A DNA stretch of 64,000 nt from Streptantibioticus silvisoli (GTDB taxonomy: Bacteria > Actinomycetota > Actinomycetes > Streptomycetales > Streptomycetaceae), in NCBI RefSeq assembly GCF_027947535.2, contig NZ_JAAGKO020000022.1, positions 61,723-125,722 of the forward strand. The letters are read 5' to 3'. Positions 34,215-43,576 of this stretch are shown here, one piece after another. The position numbers were made by a program, and so were the translations under genes. The notes beneath the pieces were generated by a model. The model was not told the origin of the DNA, ran no database searches, and saw only the letters and a list, made by a program, of their open reading frames with translations. Every line of letters begins with the position of its first letter. Position 1 is the stretch's first letter.

Positions 34215-35852
34215 TCAGCCGCGGGCGGGGTGCGGCAGCGGCGTCGCCGCACCGGCCGGGGCAGGGGCCGTGTCCGTCGTCGCGTCCGGGTCGGGGATCT
34301 CGGCCGGGACACCGCGCAGGGTGAACAGCGCCGCGACCGCGCCGGCCGCGAGCAGCACCGCGGTGGTCAGCAGCGTCACGTGCATGCTGTGGGTGAACGC
34401 GTGCTTCGCGCCGTTGACGAGCAGCGCGCCGGCCCGGCCCGGCAGGCGCGAGCCGACCTGCACACCACCGGTGACCGAGTCGCGGGCGGTGCGGGCCGCG
34501 CCGGCGGGCAGTCCGGCGGGCAGGGTGAGGGCGCCGCGGTAGAAGGCGTTGAGCACCGAGCCCAGGACGGCGATGCCCAGCGCGCCACCGACCTCCTGCG
34601 CGGACTCCGAGATCCCGGCGGCGGTGCCGGTGCGGCCCCTGGGCACGCTGGCCAGCACGGTGTCGGAGGTGACGGAGAACAGCAGCACGATCCCCGTGCC
34701 GTTCACCACCAGGCCGGGCAGGATCACCGGCCAGTACGGCGTGCCCACCCCCAGCGTGGCCAGCGCCACCGAGCTGACCGTCATCAGGGCCAGGCCCAGC
34801 GAGACCACCCGGGCCCGGCCCAGGCGGGGGATCAGCACCGCCGCGGCGGGGGCGGCGACAGCGGCGGACAACGGGCCGGGCAGCAGCGCGAGGCCGGACA
34901 GCAGCGGGGACCAGCCGCGAACCACCTGGAGGTAGAGCGAGAAGGCCAGCGACAGCGTGGTGGAGGCGAAGATGCCGATGACGTTGGAGCTGATCGCCCC
35001 GGAGAACGCCGGGTTGCGGAACAGCCGCACGTCGAGCAGCGGTTCGGCCAGCCGGGTCTGGCGGCGCAGGAAGACCGTCCCGCACAGCAGGCCGACGCCG
35101 GCGGCCAGCCAGGCGGACGTGTCGTGCACCCCGCTGCGGGCCAGCGTCTTGACCGCGTAGATCAGGCCCAGCATCGCGGCCACCGACAGCGGCACGCTGA
35201 TCCGGTCCAGGCGGCCGGGCAGCGGGCTGCGGGACTCGCGCAGCACGACCAGGCCCGACACCAGCACCACGGCCATGATCGGCACGTTGACCAGGAAGAC
35301 CGAGCCCCACCAGAACCGGTCCAGCAGGAAGCCGCCGACCACCGGGCCCAGGGCGAAGCTGGCGGCGGCCACGCCACCGCTGATGCCGATGGCCAGGGTG
35401 CGCTCCTTCGGCACGGTGAACGCGTGCCGCACCAGCGACAGGGTGCTGGGCAGGATCATCGCGCCGGCCACGCCGAGCACCGCCCGGGCGGCGATGAGCG
35501 TCGCGGCGCTGTCGGCGTAGGCGGTGACCAGTGAGGCGGCGCCGAACAGCACGGCGCCGGCCATCATCAGCCGCTTGCGGCCGTAGCGGTCGCCGACGTT
35601 GCCCATGACGAGCAGCAGGCCGCCCATCGCGAAGCCGTAGATGTCGGCGATCCACAGCACCTGGGTGGCCGACGGGTCGAGGTCGCGCACCAGGGAGGGG
35701 ATCGCGTAGTTCAGGACGCTGTTGTCGATGCCGAGCAGCATGGAGGCCAGCCCGCAGACCGCCAGCGTGGCCCAGCGCAGCCGGCCGCCGGGGTCGCCGG
35801 GGCCGGGGGGAGTGACCGGTGCGTCGACCGGTGGGGCGGGTGTCGTCGTCAT
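34215..35852 (-). CDS. MFS drug transporter, DHA2/EmrB-QacA type, 545 aa
   Basis: This is a 14-helix proton-driven exporter. Signature segments are GIDNSVLNYAIPSLVRDL in helix 1, NVGDRYGRKRLMMAGA (motif A) after helix 2, RAVLGVAGAMILPSTLSLV, and the motif C region ISGGVAAASFALGPVVGGFLLD. A large loop between the last two helices and a Pro-rich tail are typical of DHA2 members. ATG at 35852 gives MTTTPAPPVDAPVT. A GTG at 35891 would add 13 residues; neither has a strong ribosome site. The BTAD regulator ends 60-100 bases upstream on the same strand, so it may control or be co-transcribed with this exporter. Confidence 0.92.
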   Translation of the reverse strand: MTTTPAPPVDAPVTPPGPGDPGGRLRWATLAVCGLASMLLGIDNSVLNYAIPSLVRDLDPSATQVLWIADIYGFAMGGLLLVMGNVGDRYGRKRLMMAGAVLFGAASLVTAYADSAATLIAARAVLGVAGAMILPSTLSLVRHAFTVPKERTLAIGISGGVAAASFALGPVVGGFLLDRFWWGSVFLVNVPIMAVVLVSGLVVLRESRSPLPGRLDRISVPLSVAAMLGLIYAVKTLARSGVHDTSAWLAAGVGLLCGTVFLRRQTRLAEPLLDVRLFRNPAFSGAISSNVIGIFASTTLSLAFSLYLQVVRGWSPLLSGLALLPGPLSAAVAAPAAAVLIPRLGRARVVSLGLALMTVSSVALATLGVGTPYWPVILPGLVVNGTGIVLLFSVTSDTVLASVPRGRTGTAAGISESAQEVGGALGIAVLGSVLNAFYRGALTLPAGLPAGAARTARDSVTGGVQVGSRLPGRAGALLVNGAKHAFTHSMHVTLLTTAVLLAAGAVAALFTLRGVPAEIPDPDATTDTAPAPAGAATPLPHPARG

Positions 35853-35950
35853 GCCGGTCAGCGTGGGCGGTCCCGCTGACCGCGCGCGCACCGCCCGCTG
35901 ACCGCCCGCGCACCGCGCCCGGCAACGGCACCCGGCCCGGCCCGCCGCCG

Positions 35951-38900
35951 TCAGTCCTCGCCGAGCGCGACCCGCAGCGCCTCGACCGCGGCGTCGGCGC
36001 CGAGGGCGGCCCCCCGGGCGTGGGCTGTGCCGAACCGGGTCCCACCCAGCGCGGTCCTGGCGGCGGCGCGCACCCGGTCGGCGTCCGGACCCTCGCGGAC
36101 GTCCATGCCCCGCAACGCCCGCGCGAGCCCGAGGAGTTCGGCGGCCCGTGCGGGGTCGGCGCGGTGGAGGGCGAGGTCGGCGAGCGCTTCGGCGACGGCG
36201 GCGGTGAAGACCCGGCTGCGCGCGTTCATCGGTGACGCCAGCGACGCACGGAAGCGTTCCAGCGCCCCGGCCGGATCGCCCTCGGCCAGGCTGATCCGGC
36301 CCAGGGCCAGCATCGCCTCACCGCGGGTGCCCTCACCGGTGAACCACTGCGGCAGGCACTGCGACATCGCCGTCATCGCCAGCTCCCGGGCCGCGGCCGG
36401 ATCGCCGCCGAGCCGCGCGCACTCCGCCAGCCCGAGGTGCCCGACGGCCTGGAACTCCGGCGCGCCGGACGCCCGCGCGAGCTCCACCGCCCGCGTGTAG
36501 TCGGTCCGCGCCGCGTCCAGGTCACCGGTCAGCAGGCCGCACTGTCCGCGGTGGCACGACAACTCGGCCCGGTTCTCGGTCGCCCCCATCTCATCCGCCA
36601 GCACCAGCGCCTCGTCGACCAGGGCGACGGCCCGCGTCAGCTCACCGGTGGCCAGCACGAACCCGGCCAGGTGGGTCAGCGCCAAGGTGGTCCCCCAGCG
36701 GTCGCCGATCGCCCGGAACTGCTTCAGCGACGCGGTGAACGCCCGGTCGGCCTCGGCGGCCCGGCCCAGCACCAGCCAGTTCTGGTACCCCTCGCCGACC
36801 TGGCGGAGCCCCTCGAACCAGGCGTCGCCTTCCACCAGGTCGATCGCGCGCCGGTACGAGGCGTAGGTGGCGTTGTCCGGCACGCCGGCGATGACCGCCC
36901 ACAGCAGCCAGAGCACCGGGTAGCGCACCAGGCCCCGCTCGATGATGCGCTGGGCGCTGTCCAGGTGCCCGGCGAGTTCCTGCGCGCCGTGCGCCGCCGG
37001 GGCTGCGTTGATCACGCACATGGCGTACTCGTCCGCCAGGTCCGCCGGCGGCGTGGTACCGACCGCGTCCAGCAGCCGCCGGGCCGGGCCGGCGCCCTCG
37101 TAGCGGATGCCGCGCAGCATCCAGTAGGTGGTGAGGCAGGCCAGCATCCGCAGGGCGGAGGGGTGGTCGCCGTCGCTGACGGCGCGGTGCAGGGCGGCGG
37201 TGAGGTTGTCGTGCTCGGCGGACAGCCGGGCGAGCCAGTCGAGTTGCTCGGCGCGGCGCAGCCGGGGTTCGGCGGCGATGGCCAGGTCGAGGAAGTGGGC
37301 GAGGTGACCGCGGCGCACCCGGGCGGACTCACCGGCCTCCTCCAGGCGTTCGGCACCGTAGGCGCGGATGGTCTCCAGCATCCGGTAGCGCGACGAACCG
37401 TGGCGCGTCCGGTCGGCGACCACCAGGGACTTGTCCACCAGGGAGTCGATGAGGTCGAGCACGTCCTCCGGCGCGATCCCCTCGCCGTCCGTCTCCCGGC
37501 CGTCGGCGCAGACCGCCTCGGCCGCGTCCGGCGTCCAGCCACCGGCGAAGACGGAGACCCGGCGCAGCACCGCCCGTTCGGACGGCGTCAGCAGGTCCCA
37601 GCTCCAGTCCACCACGCCGCGCAGGGTGCGCTGCCGGGGCTGGGCGGCGCGACTGCCGCGCGACAGCAGCCGGAACCGCTGATCGCCGCCGGCACGGCCC
37701 CCGGCGCCGATCCCCTCGGCGGCAGCGGCGCCCAGCCGGTCGGCGATCTCCGCGGCCGACAGCGATCGCAGCCGGGCGGCGGCCAGTTCGATGGCCAGCG
37801 GCAGCCCGTCGAGCGCCGCGCAGATCCGCAGGACCGCGTCGCGCTCGGCCACCAGGGTGAAGTCGGGCCGCACCGCGACCGCCCGCTCCACGAACAACCG
37901 CACCGCGGGGAAGTCCTCCAGCCGGGCGTCCCCGGCCTCCGGCGGCGGCACGCTGAGCATCGGCACCGGGCAGAGCGTCTCGCCGGTGATGCCCAGCGCC
38001 GCCCGGCTGGTCGCCAGCACCCGCAAGGACGGGCACCCGGCGAGGAGTCCGGCGGCCAGCGCGGCGGCGGCGTCGATGACGTGTTCGCAGTTGTCCAGCA
38101 CCAGCAGCATCGACCGGTGGGACAGTGCGGCGACCATCCGGTCCAGCGGTTCCTGCACCGGTCCCGCCGACGGCATCAGGCCGACCTCGCGCAGCCCCAG
38201 CGCACCGAGCACCGCCTGCGGCACATCGTCGCCGTCGGTGACTCCGGCCAACGGCACGAAGCACACGTCGTCGGCGTGCCGCGCGGCCGCCTCGATCGAC
38301 AGGCGGGTCTTCCCGGCACCCCCGGGGCCGGTCAGCGTGACCAGTCGCGCGACGGTGAGCCGTTCCGCGATCCGGGCGAGCTCCGGCGCCCGGCCGACGA
38401 AACTGGTCAGCTGGGCGGGCAGCGCTGTTTCACGTGAAACAGCGCTCCGGACGCTCGATGTTTCACGTGAAACAGGTCCGGACGTTCGCGTGAGCGATGT
38501 TTCACGTGAAACACCCGCCGTCGAACCCCCCGGGACCGGCGTCGATGTTTCACGTGAAACATCACCTCGCAGCACCGCCAGTTGCGCACCGGACAGTTCG
38601 GGGCCGGGGTCGGCCCCCAACGTCTCCGCCAGTTCGCGGCGGGCGCTGTCGTAGACCTCCAGGGCCTCGACCTGCCGGCCACTGCCCGCCAGCGCGCGCA
38701 TCAACTGGGCCAGCGGCCGTTCGCGCAACGGGAACTCCGCGACGAGTTCGCGCAGCTCCGGCACCAGGGCCGCGTGGTCACCCAGCGCCAGCCCGGCCGC
38801 CATCCGGTTCTCCAGCGCCCCGGCCCGCGCCTCCGTCAGCCGTGTCACCTGCGCGGCGGCGAACGGCGCCTCCCGCACGTCGGCCAGCGCCGGCCCACGC

Positions 38901-39322
38901 CACAACGCCAGCGCCTCCGCCAGCACCCGGGCGGCACGGGCCGGCTCTTCCGCCGCGAGCGCCCGGCGGCCTTCGGCGGCCAACCGGGCGAAGCGGTGGA
39001 CGTCGACCTCGGCGGGATCGACGGCAAGCCGGTATCCGGCCGGGTGCCGCTCGATGACGTCGCCCAGCACCGCCCGCAACCGCGACACCTGCGACTGCAC
39101 GGCGTTGGCCACCCCGGCCGGCGGCTGCTCCCCGTACAGCGCGTCGACCAGCCGGTCCACCGGAACGAACCGGCCCGCGTCGAGCAGCAGCAACGCCAGC
39201 ACGGCCCGCCGGCGCGGCCCGCCCAGCGCCAGCGGCCGCCCGTCCGGCCCGTACGCCAGCGTCTCCCCCAGAATCCCGAATCGCACGGCCACATTGTCCG
39301 CGCTCACCGCCGGCCGCTCCAT
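35951..39322 (-). CDS. AfsR/SARP-type regulator: OmpR-like HTH, BTAD, NB-ARC ATPase and TPR-like tail, with parS sites in the linker, 1123 aa
   Basis: Domains in order: an OmpR-type DNA-binding domain (about 12-100, FGILGETLAYGPDGRPLALGGPRRRAVLALLLLDAG); a BTAD domain (about 105-250); a linker (251-300); an NB-ARC/AAA-like NTPase (about 303-600) with Walker A GPGGAGKTR and LLVLDNCEHV; and a long TPR-like helical region to the C-terminus. Such proteins activate transcription in an ATP-linked way. The linker contains VSRET four times, each encoded by a parS palindrome. ATG at 39322 has AGGGGG upstream. The downstream MFS exporter is the likely target or partner. The signal sensed is unknown. 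Confidence 0.92.
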   Translation of the reverse strand: MERPAVSADNVAVRFGILGETLAYGPDGRPLALGGPRRRAVLALLLLDAGRFVPVDRLVDALYGEQPPAGVANAVQSQVSRLRAVLGDVIERHPAGYRLAVDPAEVDVHRFARLAAEGRRALAAEEPARAARVLAEALALWRGPALADVREAPFAAAQVTRLTEARAGALENRMAAGLALGDHAALVPELRELVAEFPLRERPLAQLMRALAGSGRQVEALEVYDSARRELAETLGADPGPELSGAQLAVLRGDVSRETSTPVPGGSTAGVSRETSLTRTSGPVSRETSSVRSAVSRETALPAQLTSFVGRAPELARIAERLTVARLVTLTGPGGAGKTRLSIEAAARHADDVCFVPLAGVTDGDDVPQAVLGALGLREVGLMPSAGPVQEPLDRMVAALSHRSMLLVLDNCEHVIDAAAALAAGLLAGCPSLRVLATSRAALGITGETLCPVPMLSVPPPEAGDARLEDFPAVRLFVERAVAVRPDFTLVAERDAVLRICAALDGLPLAIELAAARLRSLSAAEIADRLGAAAAEGIGAGGRAGGDQRFRLLSRGSRAAQPRQRTLRGVVDWSWDLLTPSERAVLRRVSVFAGGWTPDAAEAVCADGRETDGEGIAPEDVLDLIDSLVDKSLVVADRTRHGSSRYRMLETIRAYGAERLEEAGESARVRRGHLAHFLDLAIAAEPRLRRAEQLDWLARLSAEHDNLTAALHRAVSDGDHPSALRMLACLTTYWMLRGIRYEGAGPARRLLDAVGTTPPADLADEYAMCVINAAPAAHGAQELAGHLDSAQRIIERGLVRYPVLWLLWAVIAGVPDNATYASYRRAIDLVEGDAWFEGLRQVGEGYQNWLVLGRAAEADRAFTASLKQFRAIGDRWGTTLALTHLAGFVLATGELTRAVALVDEALVLADEMGATENRAELSCHRGQCGLLTGDLDAARTDYTRAVELARASGAPEFQAVGHLGLAECARLGGDPAAARELAMTAMSQCLPQWFTGEGTRGEAMLALGRISLAEGDPAGALERFRASLASPMNARSRVFTAAVAEALADLALHRADPARAAELLGLARALRGMDVREGPDADRVRAAARTALGGTRFGTAHARGAALGADAAVEALRVALGED
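38426..38561. other. parS: Cluster of four parS sites inside the regulator gene
   Basis: TGTTTCACGTGAAACA occurs exactly at 38426-38441, 38459-38474, 38498-38513 and 38546-38561. This is the ParB-binding parS consensus used by Streptomyces. The first site is the centre of a perfect 26-base palindrome (38421-38446), and the fourth of a perfect 20-base one (38544-38563). All four are read in the same frame of the regulator gene as VSRET. They are 16 kb from oriC and 24 kb from parB. Confidence 0.97.
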
Positions 39323-39621
39323 CCGGGAAGCCCCCTACCGTGTCCGCCCGCCCCGCGCCCCGCCTGACGCCGGCAGCCCATCCCGCCGCGCACGCAGCGC
39401 ACACCGCGGTCGAGCGGCGGACAGAGGGCATCGTGCGCAGGAAGAGGCCGCGGTGGCACGCGACGCGCCGGAGGCGGGAGAACGACGAAACCGCGGGAGC
39501 GGGAAATCCGGGAAGCCGCGACCGGGGGCAGCGAAGGGACGGGCCCCGGGAAATGCACCCGGCGGCGAGCCGAATCGAAAGGAGCGGCCGGGCAGCGAGC
39601 CGGGTACGAAGAAAGAAGGGG

Positions 39622-39694
39622 TGGAGCCTAGGGGAGTCGAACCCCTGACATCTGCCATGCAAAGACAGCGCTCTACCAACTGAGCTAAGGCCCC
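39622..39694 (-). tRNA. tRNA-Ala, anticodon TGC
   Basis: On the minus strand GGGGCCT pairs with AGGCTCC (one G-U). The D-arm TAGCTCAGTTGGTAGAGC, anticodon loop with TTTGCAT (anticodon TGC) and T-arm GGGGTTCGACTCCCC are standard. It is 73 bases with discriminator A. CCA is not encoded (ACCC follows). Confidence 0.96.
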
Positions 39695-39908
39695 TCGGTG
39701 CGAACGGGTCCGCACCGCAGAACAGGGTACCGGTTATGAGGGGTCGATCCGTACCGGGAATCGGCGGAATCTCGAATCGCCGGGATTCGTAGGATGCGGG
39801 GTGCGGCTGCGGGGCCGCGGGTGCGGGTCGGCCCGGCGGGCCCGGGGCCGTCACAGGCCGCGTGCCGCCGGGAGCGGCGCGGGCCGCACGGGGCTGACGG
39901 GAGCCGGC

Positions 39909-40463
39909 ATGGAGACCTCGCCGCAGGACGCGGCCGGACGGGCGCGCGCGCAGCAGCAGGGGTGGTACGGCGAGTCGCTGGGCGAGCTGTTCCGCGGCCT
40001 GATGGACGCCCTCGGCCTGAACCAGGCGCGGCTGGCCGCCCTGCTGGGGCTGTCGGCCCCGATGCTGTCGCAGCTGATGAGCGGCCACCGCGCGAAGATC
40101 GGCAATCCGGCCGTGGTGGCCCGGCTGGCGGCGTTGCGGGAACTCGCCGGCGAGGTGACCGACGGGCGGGTCACGGCGCAGGCGGCGGCCGGGCGCATGG
40201 CGGAGATCCGGGCGTCGGCGGGTTCGGCGCTGGCCGGCACGGGCAGTGTCACGACGGCCCCCACCGCGGGTCAGCCGCTGCCGCCGCGCCGGGTGGCGCG
40301 GGAGATCCAGGCGTTGCTGCGGTCCCTGTCGTCGGCCGACGGCCTGCTGGCCGCAGCGGGTGCCCTCGCGGCCGACCATCCCGAACTGGCAGAGTTCCTG
40401 CGGGTGTACGGCACCGGGCGGACCGACGAGGCCGTCGCGCACTTCGAGGCGCACCAGGACTGA
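39909..40463 (+). CDS. Helix-turn-helix DNA-binding protein, 184 aa
   Basis: A short helix-turn-helix of the Xre type lies at about 30-65: LFRGLMDALGLNQARLAALLGLSAPMLSQLMSGHRAKIGNP. The central part (66-125) is Ala-rich. The C-terminal part (AREIQALLRSLSSADGLLAAAGALAADHPELAEFLRVYGTG) is a helical domain that may bind a partner. ATG at 39909 was chosen because GGGAG lies 6-10 bases upstream. The gene is followed 66 bases later by a Ser/Thr kinase on the same strand, so the regulator is a possible phosphorylation target. Similar pairs occur in other Streptomyces near the origin as far as I recall. DNA targets are unknown. Confidence 0.85.
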   Translation: METSPQDAAGRARAQQQGWYGESLGELFRGLMDALGLNQARLAALLGLSAPMLSQLMSGHRAKIGNPAVVARLAALRELAGEVTDGRVTAQAAAGRMAEIRASAGSALAGTGSVTTAPTAGQPLPPRRVAREIQALLRSLSSADGLLAAAGALAADHPELAEFLRVYGTGRTDEAVAHFEAHQD

Positions 40464-40529
40464 CGCTCCCGTTCCGCACGCGGGCCGGGAGCGGTGACGA
40501 CGTTGGACGACGCACGAGGGGCGCACTGC

Positions 40530-41966
40530 ATGGGTGAGCTGTTCGCCGGCCGCTACGAGCTGGTCGACCCGATCGGCCGGGGCGGGGCGGGGGCGGTGTG
40601 GCGGGCGTGGGACCACCGGCGTCACGCGTATGTCGCGGCGAAGGTGCTGCGGCAGAGCGACGCGCACTCGCTGATCCGGTTCGTACGGGAGCAGGCGCTG
40701 CGGATCGACCATCCGCACGTGCTGGCGCCGCGCAGTTGGGCGGCCGACGACGAACAGGTGCTGTTCACCATGGAGTTGGTGCGCGGCGGTTCGCTGGCCC
40801 ATCTGATCGGGGACTACGGGCCGCTGCCGCCGCGCTATGTGTGCGCGCTGCTGGACCAGTTGCTGTCCGGGCTGTCCGCGGTGCACGACGAGAACGTGGT
40901 GCACCGGGACGTGAAGCCGGCCAACATCCTGCTGGAGTCCACCGGCACCGGGCGTCCGCACGTGCGGCTGTCGGACTTCGGGATAGCCATGCGCAAGGGT
41001 GAGCCCCGGCTGACCGGCGTCGACCACGTGGTGGGCACGCCGGGCTACTTCGCGCCGGAGCAACTGCTGGGCGCGGAGCCGGACTTCCCCGCCGACCTGT
41101 ACGCGGTGGGCCTGGTCGCGCTGTACCTGCTGACCGGGCGCAAGCCGGACGCCCGGGCGCTGGTGGAGCGGTTCACGGCCCTCGGCGGCATGCCGCACGC
41201 GCCGGTGAACGTTCCCGACGCGCTGTGGGAGGTGGCGGCGACCCTGCTGCACCCGAACCCGGAATTGCGGTTCCGGTCGGCGACCGGGGCCCGCAAGGCG
41301 CTGGCGCGGGCGGCGGAGTTGCTGCCGGAGCCGTCGTTCGACGACGAGCCGATCGAGGTCTTCGACCAGCTCGGACCGCTGCCCGCCGGGTTCGGGCCGC
41401 GCGGGCCCGCGGTTTCGCCGGCCGGGCTGCGGCGCCGCCCGGCCGGGGACGAGGCGCTGGAGGACGGCGAGTTCCTCGACGGCGGATCGCCGGACACCGG
41501 TGGGCGGCCGGCCGGTCCGGCGGATTCCGTCGGCGCGGCCGGGCCGGTGGCTGCCGCACCGGGCAGCGAGACCGGGTTCCCGCTGGCACCGCCCCGGCCC
41601 GCAGGACCGGCCGCCGCGCCGCCGTTCACGCCCCCGGCACCGGCGCGAACGCCTCCCGCGCCGGTGCCGCCGACGCCGCCGACCGGTGTCCCGCTGCCCG
41701 TCCCCGTTGCCGCGGCGCCGCACGCCACCGGGCACACGGCGCCGTACACCGCGCTGTCGGCGCTGCCCGGGGCGATGCCGGAGCCCGCCGGTACACCGGT
41801 CGCGGACCGTCCCGGCACGCCGGTGACGCCGCCGGCGCGGGCGCGGTCGCGGGGTCACGCCGCCCGCAGGGCCTCGCGTCCGCGCCCGGCGCTGCGGCTG
41901 GTCGCCGGGATGTACCTGGCGGCGGCGGTGTTCCTGGCGATCGGGATCTGGGCGCTCACGGCCTGA
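40530..41966 (+). CDS. Ser/Thr protein kinase with a Pro-rich linker and a C-terminal membrane anchor, 478 aa
   Basis: The kinase domain (1-265) has IGRGGAGAVW, Lys38 (AAKVL), HRDVKPANIL with Asp about 127, DFGIAM, and GTPGYFAPEQL. All catalytic residues are present. A Pro/Ala/Gly-rich linker (300-440) ends in Arg-rich residues and one terminal hydrophobic helix LRLVAGMYLAAAVFLAIGIWAL (about 454-475). The kinase is thus tail-anchored with almost no external part and has no PASTA domain. ATG at 40530 has GAGGGG 8 bases upstream. A GTG at 40494 would add 12 residues but its GGGAG is too close. The 3' end overlaps the convergent secreted-protein gene by 11 bases. Confidence 0.9.
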   Translation: MGELFAGRYELVDPIGRGGAGAVWRAWDHRRHAYVAAKVLRQSDAHSLIRFVREQALRIDHPHVLAPRSWAADDEQVLFTMELVRGGSLAHLIGDYGPLPPRYVCALLDQLLSGLSAVHDENVVHRDVKPANILLESTGTGRPHVRLSDFGIAMRKGEPRLTGVDHVVGTPGYFAPEQLLGAEPDFPADLYAVGLVALYLLTGRKPDARALVERFTALGGMPHAPVNVPDALWEVAATLLHPNPELRFRSATGARKALARAAELLPEPSFDDEPIEVFDQLGPLPAGFGPRGPAVSPAGLRRRPAGDEALEDGEFLDGGSPDTGGRPAGPADSVGAAGPVAAAPGSETGFPLAPPRPAGPAAAPPFTPPAPARTPPAPVPPTPPTGVPLPVPVAAAPHATGHTAPYTALSALPGAMPEPAGTPVADRPGTPVTPPARARSRGHAARRASRPRPALRLVAGMYLAAAVFLAIGIWALTA

Positions 41967-43380
41967 CCGGACGGCGCCGGCCGCGCAGCAGCAGCACCGT
42001 CGGCCACACCGTGAACACCGCCGCGAGCCCGAAGGCGCCGTACGCCACCGGGCGGGCCGCCGCCGGCCCGGTCGCGCCCGCGGCGGCCCCGGTCGCCGCC
42101 GGTGCCGTACCGGGCGCCGTGCCGCCGCCACCCCCGGAACCGCCCGCGGTGGGCCCCGGGGCGTGCGGCACCGTCAGTCCGGCCGCCGCCGCGTCGCCCG
42201 CGTAGTCCGGCGCCGCCTGCTGGCTGCCCAGGACCCGCAGCCGCAGCGTGACGTCCACGCCGCCGGAGGTCCACCGGGCGACGTCGGGATGCAGGCCGAC
42301 GGCGAGGTAGTAGTAGCCGGCGACGGCCGCCGAGCTGACGCGGGTGTCGTTGGCCAGCCGGTTGTCGTACAGGACGCGCGGGGTCTGCGCGTCCAAGGTG
42401 GTGGCCTGGCCGGTGTAGGGCATCGTCTCCTGGGCCACGGCACCGCGCACCGGGCTGTACAGCGCGACGCTCAGCGCGCCGACCGTGAAGCCGCCGGGCC
42501 GGGTCACGTCGGCGCGGCCGAACGCGGCGTCGGCCAGCAGGCGTTGCCCCCAGCCGACCGGGACGCGGTAGAAGCGGGTCTGGCCGGGCACCAGGTGGTC
42601 GGTGTAGACGCCGGTGCCGGACAGCCGGGTGCCGGTGCCGTCCATGCCCGCGGCGCCGTCGACCGGGTGGCCGGCGCCGGTCGGCGGGGCGGCGGTGGCC
42701 GGCGCGTAACCGGGCACCGCCGCGCCCCCGGAGGCGGTCGGGGCGGAGGTCAGCGCGGGTTCGGCGGCGTAGGAGACGTCGAGCGGCCAGACGTCGGCGC
42801 TGGAGGGGACGGCGCTCACCCGTGCCACCGACAGCAGGTAGGTGCCGGCCTCCCGGCAGACCGAGCCGGCGGTGCCGGGCCGCCGCACCACCCCGCCGAC
42901 CGGCGCCGCGGTGTCCGGGCCGGTGAACCGCGGGTGGTCGGAGCCGCACAGCGTGCCGTTGCCGGCCAGCAACTGAAGGTCGAGGCCGTCGAAGACCCCG
43001 ACGTGGCTGCCGGCGCCGGGCACCGCGAAGGCGGACAGGTACGCGGTGGCCGGCGCGGCGGCGGTGCCGGTGGCCGGCAGCCGGACCGCGTAGAAGCGCA
43101 CCTGCCCCTTGGCCAGCGTGTCCTGGTAGTCCTGCCCGGCGGTCAGCGGTGGCGCGTCCGCGGCGGACGACGCGCCCCGCACGGGTATGCCGTCCGGCAC
43201 CCAGCGCGCCGAGGGGCCCGAGGAGGCCGCAGGGGCCGCCGGGGCGGTCAGGAGGCCCGTTGCCGCCGCCGGCCCGGCAGGGACCGTCAGTACGGCCGCC
43301 AGGGCCGCCACAGCGGCCGTCCGTCCGCCCAGCTGCCGCCGCAACACGTCTCCGGCCCCCTGGTGTCCTGTCCGGCGCAC
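41956..43380 (-). CDS. Secreted, C-terminally anchored protein with two beta-domain repeats, 474 aa
   Basis: A Sec-type signal (RTAAVAALAAVLTVPAGPAAA, about 20-40) begins the protein. Two similar beta-rich modules follow, each starting with a GQ-x-x-F/Y pattern: AKGQVRFYAVRLPATG (about 88-103) and VPGQTRFYRVPVGWGQRLL (about 265-283). They resemble pre-peptidase C-terminal (PPC) domains, but this is only by eye. A Gly/Ala/Pro linker (410-440), one membrane helix (PVAYGAFGLAAVFTVWPTVLLL) and an Arg-rich end complete a type I anchored topology. The start is uncertain: GTG at 43380 or GTG at 43347. Convergent overlap with the kinase gene suggests but does not prove a link. The function is unknown. 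Confidence 0.7.
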   Translation of the reverse strand: MRRTGHQGAGDVLRRQLGGRTAAVAALAAVLTVPAGPAAATGLLTAPAAPAASSGPSARWVPDGIPVRGASSAADAPPLTAGQDYQDTLAKGQVRFYAVRLPATGTAAAPATAYLSAFAVPGAGSHVGVFDGLDLQLLAGNGTLCGSDHPRFTGPDTAAPVGGVVRRPGTAGSVCREAGTYLLSVARVSAVPSSADVWPLDVSYAAEPALTSAPTASGGAAVPGYAPATAAPPTGAGHPVDGAAGMDGTGTRLSGTGVYTDHLVPGQTRFYRVPVGWGQRLLADAAFGRADVTRPGGFTVGALSVALYSPVRGAVAQETMPYTGQATTLDAQTPRVLYDNRLANDTRVSSAAVAGYYYLAVGLHPDVARWTSGGVDVTLRLRVLGSQQAAPDYAGDAAAAGLTVPHAPGPTAGGSGGGGGTAPGTAPAATGAAAGATGPAAARPVAYGAFGLAAVFTVWPTVLLLRGRRRPVRP

Positions 43381-43528
43381 CCCGGCGGGCGCCCGTGGAA
43401 AGCGAAGCTAGCCAAGCTATTGACCCGCGCCGCCCGGCACAAGAGCGGTCGCGCCCGGGCGCCCCGCGCCGTCCCCCGCTCCGGGCCGGCGGCGGCCGGA
43501 AACGGCCGGAAAGCGCCGGGAAGAGAGC

Positions 43529-43559
43529 GAGGCCCCGATCACGAGGTGATCGGGGCCTC
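43529..43559 (-). terminator. Terminator after the DLW-39 gene
   Basis: A 14-bp perfect stem (43529-43542 with 43546-43559) and 3-base loop lies 18 bases past the stop of the DLW-39 gene on the minus strand. Confidence 0.8.
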
Positions 43560-43576
43560 AGCCGAAATACGGGGGT

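Noticed and set aside
38497..39057. ORFs starting MFHVKH at the parS sites
   Set aside because: FHVK is simply the other permitted reading of the parS palindrome. The frames run antisense through BTAD coding sequence and lack motifs.
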